Positions 7,056 through 12,025 of a stretch of 12,025 nucleotides of DNA are shown here, one piece after another; position 1 is the first letter of the stretch, and each line of letters starts with the position of its first letter. The notes beneath the pieces are model-generated. The model ran no database searches. It was not told the DNA's origin and was given only the letters and a program-made list of their open reading frames with translations. The translations under genes and the position numbers were made by a program. Source of the stretch: Dictyocoela muelleri (lineage: Eukaryota; Microsporidia); assembly GCA_016256075.1 (NCBI GenBank), contig SDVU01000600.1:1-12025 (forward strand). Reading direction: 5' to 3'.

Positions 7056-8924
7056 ATGAAAAATAAATTTATTACCAGCGCACTTCCATACGTTAATAAT
7101 TCACCACACCTTGGAAACATAGTTGGCTGTGTTCTTAGTGCAGATGTATATGCAAGGTTTTGTCGCAAAAATGGGCATAATGTATCATTCATATGTGGAT
7201 CTGACGAATATGGTACAGCCACTGAAATGCGAGCATTTGAACTTAAAAAGTCACCAAAAGAAGTTTGTGATCAAATGGTTGATATTCATAAACGTGTTTA
7301 CAAGTGGTTTTCTATTGATTTCGATTATTTTGGACGAACGAGTGATGATCATCATCGAAAAAATGTTCAGCTTGTTTTTAAAAATCTTTATGAAAATGGT
7401 TTTTTTGAAGAAAAGTTAGTTATGCAGTTTTTCTGCGATGATTGTAAAATTTTCCTTTCTGATAGATTTGTTTGTGGAACCTGTTATTATTGTGGATCTG
7501 ATGATGCCAAAGGCGATCAATGTGATGGATGTGGTCATTTGCTTAAATCAACAGACTTGATTAATCCGAAATGTTCAATTTGTAAGAAACTGCCCAATAT
7601 GGTAGAAACAGAACATTTATTTTTTAAGTTACCTGATTTTAAAAAATTCTTAAAATCACAAAATTACAATAGATGGACTAAAAATGCGATTGAAATCACC
7701 AAGTCGTGGTTAAAAAAAGATTTACACTCGCGATGCATGACAAGAGACTTAAAATTTAACTGGGGTGTTCCTGTGCCTCTTGAAAAATATAAAAGTAAAG
7801 TTTTTTATGTGTGGTTTGATGCACCGATAGGATATCTTACTTTCCTCAAAAACCATCATAAAGAAGAATTTGATGAATTTTATAAAAATTGTGAATGGAT
7901 TCAATTTATGGGAAAGGATAACGTCTCTTTCCATTCAATTATTTTTCAATCCATTTTAAAAGGATGTTCCGAAAGACGCGGTGAATTTAAAGATAAATCT
8001 AAAGGAAAATCTGAAGAAATGTCTGAAATTAGTGATGACGATAAAAATGATATCACTAACAAAAAAGATAATAATAATAACTCTGAAAATAAAAATGAAA
8101 ATTCTGAAGATAAGAACGATGACAATAAAAATGATCTTAAAACCACGCCTAAAATCGCTATAAACGCCACTGAGTATTTAATGTTTGAAAATAAGAAATT
8201 TTCAAAAAGTAGAAAAATTGGTATTTTTGGAGAAGACCTTTTAGAAAATCGAATGGGTGAAAACACATTCTGGAGGTTCTACTTGATGAAAATAAGGCCA
8301 GAGACAAAAGATGCGAATTTTTCATTTTCAGATTTTAAGTCGACTGTTAATGATCTCATAAACACTTACGGTAATCTATGTAATAGGGTTTTAAAGTATA
8401 TAAAGAAGAAAGGAGGAAAAGTTATTTATAAAAAGAATGATGAAGATGTCGAATTTATTACGAAAATTAATAATTTGTATAACGAGTATAAAGATGTCAT
8501 GGATCGTATTGAATTGAGGAATGGATTGAAGATTTGTATGGATGTTTGTGTTTTTGCTAATCAATATCTTCAGAAGACTTTTGCAAAAAAAGAAGTTAAG
8601 TCTGATATGCCATTTAGTAATCAATTAAATAATAACATAACGAATAATCCTTCTATATCTAAATTTAATGAAAAAGAATTACAATTCAATTCTTTCTCAT
8701 TAACCTTTAGCGTTATAGTTCTTGTTACACTAATGTTTGAGCCATTTATTCCTGACAAAGCAAATGAGATTTTTAAAATGATTGGTATTGCTAATGGCAA
8801 TTTTCCTGAAAAAATGATTGTTTTCAAAGAATTTGAGCTGAAAAAAGAAATCTCACAACCTTTTAGGTATTTCAATAATGAAGAGTTAACGTTTATGGAA
8901 AAGTTTGAAAAATTTGGTCAATAA
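7056..8924 (+). CDS. Methionyl-tRNA synthetase, cytosolic type
   Basis: A 622-residue class I synthetase that charges tRNA-Met with methionine using ATP. The N-terminus (ITSALPYVNNSPHLGN) holds the HIGH-type motif His18-Leu-Gly-Asn21. Two zinc knuckles of the connective-peptide insert are complete: Cys127/Cys130 with Cys173/Cys176, and Cys143/Cys146 with Cys156/Cys159. WFDAPIGY is at 253-260 and FMGKDN at 284-289. The second signature is KFSKS at 381-385. The helical anticodon-binding domain follows, with YGNLCNRVL. The protein ends after this core: there is no GST-like, EMAPII-like or WHEP extension. Residues about 305-364 are a low-complexity insert rich in Lys, Asp, Glu, Asn and Ser just before ATEYL-KFSKS, where relatives have a short linker. 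Upstream is CCCTC; the AATAAA signal overlaps the stop. The first ATG fits the family N-terminus directly. Confidence 0.97.
   Translation: MKNKFITSALPYVNNSPHLGNIVGCVLSADVYARFCRKNGHNVSFICGSDEYGTATEMRAFELKKSPKEVCDQMVDIHKRVYKWFSIDFDYFGRTSDDHHRKNVQLVFKNLYENGFFEEKLVMQFFCDDCKIFLSDRFVCGTCYYCGSDDAKGDQCDGCGHLLKSTDLINPKCSICKKLPNMVETEHLFFKLPDFKKFLKSQNYNRWTKNAIEITKSWLKKDLHSRCMTRDLKFNWGVPVPLEKYKSKVFYVWFDAPIGYLTFLKNHHKEEFDEFYKNCEWIQFMGKDNVSFHSIIFQSILKGCSERRGEFKDKSKGKSEEMSEISDDDKNDITNKKDNNNNSENKNENSEDKNDDNKNDLKTTPKIAINATEYLMFENKKFSKSRKIGIFGEDLLENRMGENTFWRFYLMKIRPETKDANFSFSDFKSTVNDLINTYGNLCNRVLKYIKKKGGKVIYKKNDEDVEFITKINNLYNEYKDVMDRIELRNGLKICMDVCVFANQYLQKTFAKKEVKSDMPFSNQLNNNITNNPSISKFNEKELQFNSFSLTFSVIVLVTLMFEPFIPDKANEIFKMIGIANGNFPEKMIVFKEFELKKEISQPFRYFNNEELTFMEKFEKFGQ
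7968..8147 (+). repeat. Low-complexity insert within MetRS
   Basis: Residues about 305-364 are dominated by AAA, AAT, GAA and GAT codons, giving strings such as SDDDKNDITNKKDNNNN. The insert lies in the loop between the FMGKDN segment and ATEYLMFENKKFSKS, so it would hang next to the mobile KMSKS loop, probably as a disordered surface tail. It does not break the frame. It is probably replication-slippage expansion in an AT-rich genome. Confidence 0.85.
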
Positions 8925-8925
8925 A
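8920..8925 (+). terminator. Poly(A) signal overlapping the MetRS stop
   Basis: AATAAA includes the TAA stop codon (8922-8924). It sits in TTGGTCAATAAA (8914-8925), the 12-mer also present twice between UTP23 and eL37. Signals at or inside the stop are plausible for the short 3' tails of compact microsporidian mRNAs. Confidence 0.4.
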
Positions 8926-8974
8926 TATCTTTATGGTGAATTATCTTAACATCTTTAATAAATTTTAGTTCTTG

Positions 8975-9425
8975 TATATATTACATGTTAACAATATCCA
9001 TAAATACCTATCAGAGAGAGTTGTCTCCTACCATAGCTCTAGACCTTCGATTCTTGGCGTTAAGTTTATACGTAATTCTTAACTGCCGTGAGGCCCAGCC
9101 ATGTTACCAATTTTCGTTTTATCAATGACTTAGCAGGATACATGATATTAGAGGCCCTCATAATATTTTTACTACTTATTTTGCTGATAGCGTCGCCGCA
9201 CATATTTGTAAAGTTGTGAGAGCCCTCTTTACTTCATTGTCATATTAGATTAAGTCTTAATCAGCTATACAACACTGGAATAGCCATGTATTAACACTAT
9301 ATCTAATAGTTTTAAATCACTTGATACCAATCATAATTATTTATTAAAGATTAGGGGCATCGGAATTCAAACTTCGATACTTTTTTACATCCAAGAGTGT
9401 TAACCACGAGGCTATCTGGCCCTTT
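8975..9425 (-). mobile_element. tRNA-derived SINE-like element, copy A
   Basis: Read on the minus strand, the element starts near 9425 with a tRNA-like head. It has an A-box TAGCCTCGTGG (9404-9414), a small ACACTCTTGGATGT hairpin and a B-box-like AGTTTGAATTC (9363-9373). A TTTAATAAATAATT linker follows, then the body: GTATAGCTGATTAAGACTT (about 9255-9273), GTGCGGCGAC (9192-9201), the core AGTCATTGATAAAACGAAAA and an end at ACATGTAATATATA. Boundaries are set by where similarity to 9983-10441 stops at both ends, giving about 451 bp against 459 bp. The 3' end lies 50 bp beyond the MetRS stop. There are no open frames. Pol III transcription is inferred from the boxes. Confidence 0.75.
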
Positions 9426-9515
9426 AATTCATAACATTTATTATTTGCTATTTAATGAATTTTTAAGAATCGATTTTGCATCTCCTTATTCTAAACAATT
9501 GAGGATTAATAAAGT

Positions 9516-9603
9516 ATATCCAGATGGCTCAGTGGTTAAGATTCTTGAATATAAGATTTAATTATCAAGGTTAGAATTTGCTGACACTCTTTAATAAATA
9601 TTC
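9516..9603 (+). mobile_element. SINE-like element, head-only copy
   Basis: The plus strand carries the tRNA-like head and linker only: CCAGATGGCTCAGTGGTTAA with a consensus A-box TGGCTCAGTGG (9525-9535), GATTCTTGAATAT, a B-box-like GGTTAGAATTT (9569-9579), then CACTCTTTAATAAATA as in copy B. Similarity stops after the linker. It could be a truncated SINE or a free tRNA-like unit. A working tRNA is unlikely because the acceptor and T stems do not pair well. Confidence 0.65.
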
Positions 9604-9642
9604 GAAATTACAACGGCGGTAAAAAAAAATTAAACTATAGAG

Positions 9643-9695
9643 CAGTGTTTCATAAACAGTGCGCCTAAGAGATTTGTTGGGTGCACCATGAACAT
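9643..9695 (+). mobile_element. hAT-like terminal fragment 1
   Basis: The sequence begins CAGTGTTTCATAAACAGTG and continues with GTGCGCC..GAGATTTGTTGGGTGCACC. CAGTGTTTC and the repeated GTGC-GCC/GTGCACC layout resemble the ends of many hAT transposons and their MITEs. No inverted partner end or 8-bp duplication was found, so this is only a suggestive fragment. Confidence 0.3.
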
Positions 9696-9866
9696 TTTTT
9701 ATATTTTAGAAACGTATTTTATTAAACTTCAGAGTTGTTTTGGTTTGCAATCTAATTAAAAAACTCGCAATAATAAAATGCAAGAAAGGGTAAACCCCTA
9801 ATAAATTCATGAAAAAATGAAAAATTTCTTTAAAACATAAGATCTAACATTGAAGATATTCTAGAT

Positions 9867-9940
9867 CAGTGTTTCCCAAAGGGGTGCATATGCACTCCGA
9901 AGAGGGTCATTGGTGTTTTCAGGGGAGTCATTTGGGTTTC
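9867..9940 (+). mobile_element. hAT-like terminal fragment 2
   Basis: It begins CAGTGTTTCCCAAAGGGGTG, followed by TGCATATGCACTCCGAAGAG and further G-rich text, strikingly GC-rich for this window. CAGTGTTTCCCAAA is a classic hAT-type end. It has the same orientation as the fragment at 9643, and no inverted partner is visible. A TIR element starts at 9950 and may have cut it short. Confidence 0.35.
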
Positions 9941-9982
9941 AGGGAGCAGCCCGGAAAAATGCCGGAAATTTTTAAAACCACA

Positions 9983-10441
9983 TATATATTACATGTTGAC
10001 AACATAATAGCACTTAACATTAGAGTAGTATCCTACCGTGGTCTACAGACAATTGTTTCTTTGTGATCTGATAATACGTCACTACTAAGCTACCGAGAGG
10101 TCCAGCTGTATATGCGATTTTAGTTTTATCAATGACTCTGCTGGAACCGGCAGTTAGAGGCTTTACATGATTTTTTTCACTATTTTTCTCAGAGTTGTGT
10201 CGCCGCACTCATCATCACCCTCACACCTAGGAGTGCCCATACTGCTTCTTTTTCATATTTTACCAAGTCTTAATCAGCTATACCACACTGGGATATCTGT
10301 ATATTGATAGTATTTTTCGATAGTTTTGTACCGCTTAATGACATTCCCAATTATTTATTAAAGAGTGACGTTAGCGAAATTCGAACATCGATACATAAGT
10401 TTTACATTCAAGAATGTTAGCCACTGGGCTATCTGGTCCTA
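9983..10441 (-). mobile_element. tRNA-derived SINE-like element, copy B
   Basis: The best preserved head of the family. On the minus strand it has a consensus A-box TAGCCCAGTGG (10421-10431), the hairpin ACATTCTTGAATGT and a B-box TGTTCGAATTT (10377-10387). After CACTCTTTAATAAATAATT the body has GTGTGGTATAGCTGATTAAG, GTGCGGCGAC, GAGTCATTGATAAAACTAAA and ends in ACATGTAATATATG. It is colinear with copy A throughout, with substitutions and small indels. A 62-codon frame crosses it (complement 10020-10208), but sibling copies do not keep that frame, so I treat it as chance. Confidence 0.78.
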
Positions 10442-10444
10442 TAA

Positions 10445-10621
10445 TAAAAAATAAATATAATTTTGAAATTGTATAGATTTAAAGGTTTAAAAATGTATAT
10501 ATTAAAAAATATAAAAAGTAATTATGAATAAATCTAAATTCAAAATTACTTTTTTGTACTTTTAAATATACATTTTTTACTCTTTAAATTTATACAATTT
10601 CAGAATTATATTTATTTTTTA
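10445..10621. mobile_element. AT-rich foldback palindrome
   Basis: Two arms of about 85 bp nearly touch. The left arm, AAATAAATATAATTTTGAAA then TTGTATAGATTTAAAG, is mirrored on the right by CTTTAAATTTATACAA and TTTCAGAATTATATTTATTT, with a 6-nt centre near 10530. Substitutions and small indels separate the arms. It could be a separate MITE inserted beside the SINE, or the subterminal part of the enclosing TIR element. Confidence 0.75.
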
Positions 10622-10756
10622 GAATTTAAAATTTTCCGGCGTTTTTCCGGAAAAATGACTTCGGCATTTTTCCGGGTTAGGATTTTTACAAAGTTTTAGG
10701 CACATTTTACAAGAGTTATTGATGATCCGAAAAATTCGCTTCGATTATTTTTTTTT

Positions 10757-11395
10757 ACCCATTTTCAAGGCTTATTTTTCCAACGCTTATTTTCCAACGC
10801 TTATTTTCCAACGCTTATTTTCCAACCCCTATTTCCAACCCTTATTTTCCAACCCATGTTTTCCAACCCTTATTTTTTAACCATTATTTCTTTGCTTTTA
10901 TTTTTTAACCCATATTTTTTAACCCATATTTTTAACCTATATTTTTTAGCCCTTATATTTAACCCTGTTTTTTTTAACTTAAATATTTTCCCCATATTTT
11001 TCAACCTTTATTTTTCAACCTTTAGCCCTTATTTTCTACCCCTTATTTTTGACAAAGGTTAAAAAAATGAAGGTTTATAACAAGTGTTAAAAAATATGGG
11101 TTAAAAAAATATGGGTAGGCAAATATGGTTTTAAATAAAGCCTAAAAAGGGGCTTAAAAATGATAAAAAATAAGGTGTGGGAAATAAGGGCTAAAAAAAA
11201 TATGGGTTGGAAAATATAGGTTAAAAATAAGGGTTTAAAAATAGGAGATAAAAAATAATGGCTAAAAAAAGGGCTAAAAAATAAGGTTTAAAAGTAGTGG
11301 TCGGGAAATAGGGGTTGAAAAATATAGGGGGAAAAATATGGTTTAAAAAATACAAGGTTAAAAAAAACAGGGTAAAAAATAGGAGTTAAAAAAAT
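10757..11395. mobile_element. Minisatellite-armed foldback, family 3
   Basis: The left arm (10757-11057) is a degenerate array of 14-17-bp units, starting as TTTTCCAACGCTTA and drifting to TTTTTTAACCCATA. The right arm (11058-11395) is the inverse type, GGGTTAAAAAAATATG and GGCTAAAAAATAAGG. There is almost no spacer. Unit length and sequence vary along each arm, and arm halves share local variants such as CCAACCC outside and TTAACCC inside. A 68-codon frame across the left arm is a by-product of the repeat (Phe, Asn, Pro, Tyr periodicity). The stretch 10677-10756 before it shows nothing. Confidence 0.75.
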
Positions 11396-11419
11396 AATTA
11401 ATTGCTGCAAAATTTCCGG

Positions 11420-12025
11420 ATTATCTATAACTCTGGGAACATGTGTCTATAACTCTATAAAAAGCGTCTATAAGTTTGATGAAATGGGTTATAAATTTGA
11501 TAGAAATGGTTCTATAACCTTGAAAGAAATGGTTCTATAACCTTGAAAGAAATGGGTCTATAACTTTGAAAAAATAGGTCTATAAATTTGAAAAATTAGG
11601 TATATAACTTTGAATGAAATGGGTCTATAACTTAGGAAAAAATGGTCTATAACTTTGAAAAAATGGGTCTATAACTTTGAAAAAATGGGTTTATAACTTT
11701 GGAAAAAAGGGTTTATAATTATGGAAAAATAGGTCTATAACTTTGAAAAAAATGGGTTTATAACTTTGGAAAAAAGGGTCTATAACTATGAAAAGCTCTT
11801 TATTTAAAAATTTTCTCTTTAATACTTTACAGGTCATTTCATAGTTATAGATTCCCCCCCCCCTTTTCAACGTTATAGACCCTTTTTTCAACGTTATAGA
11901 CCTTTTTTTTAAAGTTATAGACGTTTTTTTAAAGTAATAAACCCCTTTTTTTTAAAGTTATAGACCCCCTTTTTTCAGAGTTATATACCCCTTTTTTTAG
12001 AGTTATAGACTCCTTTCATTTTCAA
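11420..12025. mobile_element. Minisatellite-armed foldback, family 4 (cut by window end)
   Basis: The left arm (about 11420-11795) has about 17 units with a period near 22 bp, consensus GGTCTATAACTTTGAAAA; the inner units are the most uniform. A spacer of about 45 bp follows (11796-11840). The right arm (11841 to the end) has at least 8 inverted units of the AAAGTTATAGACC type. A run of ten C residues (11854-11863) opens the right arm, where other units have three to five C. A 66-codon minus-strand frame here (11691-11891) is a by-product of the repeat. Confidence 0.78.

Larger units (their letters stand above)
9950..10676. mobile_element. Composite TIR element of the 'AACCC-GAAAAACGAC' family
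   Basis: The left end, CCCGGAAAAATGCCGG then AAATTTTTAAAA (9950-9977), is mirrored at the right end by TTTAAAATTTTCCGGCG (10625-10641) and GGCATTTTTCCGGG (10663-10676). The right end also holds GGAAAAATGACTTCGG, the same alternation of short GGAAAAA-palindromes as the ends of the element at 3318-4172, so both belong to one family. The left end looks shortened in the middle. The interior is SINE-like copy B (9983-10441) plus a palindrome (10445-10621). No transposase is visible. Confidence 0.6.

Noticed and set aside
7946-8266. 106-codon antisense frame within MetRS
   Set aside because: It is the complement of the Lys/Asp/Asn-rich insert, giving Ser/Leu-rich text, a typical shadow frame.
9516-9603. 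Functional tRNA gene
   Set aside because: A- and B-boxes are present, but acceptor and T stems do not pair properly and the sequence belongs to the SINE-like head family.
10020-10208. 62-codon minus-strand frame as a transposon protein
   Set aside because: It lies in SINE-like copy B. The corresponding frame is interrupted in copies A and C, and the conserved stretch is conserved as nucleotides rather than as protein.
10856-11062. 68-codon frame resembling a hydrophobic membrane protein
   Set aside because: The Phe/Asn/Pro/Tyr pattern is just the translation of the tandem TTTTTTAACCCATA-type units.
11691-11891. 66-codon minus-strand frame
   Set aside because: It spans both arms of the family 4 inverted minisatellite and is a repeat artefact.
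10757-12025. Telomeric or subtelomeric repeat tract
   Set aside because: The units (TTTTTTAACCCATA, GGTCTATAACTTTGAAAA) are not a TTAGG-type telomere repeat and occur as inverted pairs, which a telomere would not show.
1-12025. Nucleomorph origin suggested by the 19-nt intron
   Set aside because: Nucleomorph genomes are extremely compact. This window has kilobases of non-coding mobile repeats, and the CCCT start motifs favour a microsporidian.

Overview
The window reads as a nuclear contig from a microsporidian with an expanded, repeat-filled genome. Four things point there. (1) The three genes are stripped-down eukaryotic housekeeping genes: UTP23, ribosomal protein eL37 and cytosolic-type methionyl-tRNA synthetase. 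(2) The eL37 gene has one tiny intron (19 nt) directly after its ATG, the place where microsporidian ribosomal-protein introns usually sit. (3) Each gene has a CCCT-type motif 3-6 nt before its ATG, as described for microsporidian start regions. (4) The DNA is extremely AT-rich. The species cannot be named from this. A nucleomorph also has very short introns but would not have these long repeat-filled spacers.

Layout. 1-905: UTP23 (+) and the eL37 gene (-) converge across 97 bp that hold a duplicated 31-bp AATAAA-containing unit. 903-7055: about 6.1 kb without a credible gene. It holds a SINE-like copy (1300-1735), two related foldback MITEs (2835-3100 and 4463-4749), a terminal-inverted-repeat (TIR) element between two 160-bp direct repeats (3162-4336), and foldback elements whose arms are minisatellites (5111-5555 and 5757-6394). 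7056-8924: MetRS (+), with a 60-residue low-complexity insert just before KFSKS. 8925-12025: a second repeat field with two roughly 455-bp tRNA-derived SINE-like copies (-), a head-only copy (+), hAT-like ends, another TIR element enclosing a SINE copy and a palindrome, and two more minisatellite-armed foldbacks, the last running off the window.

The genes are independent housekeeping units linked only by translation: UTP23 in small-subunit rRNA processing, eL37 in the large subunit, MetRS charging tRNA-Met. The unusual content is the spacer DNA. At least four unrelated minisatellite sequences share one architecture (tandem short units, a spacer, then the same units inverted), and a tRNA-like SINE family is present in full-length and partial copies. 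No transposase or reverse transcriptase is visible, so all mobile elements here look non-autonomous. Coordinates of diverged repeats are by eye and may be off by some bases.
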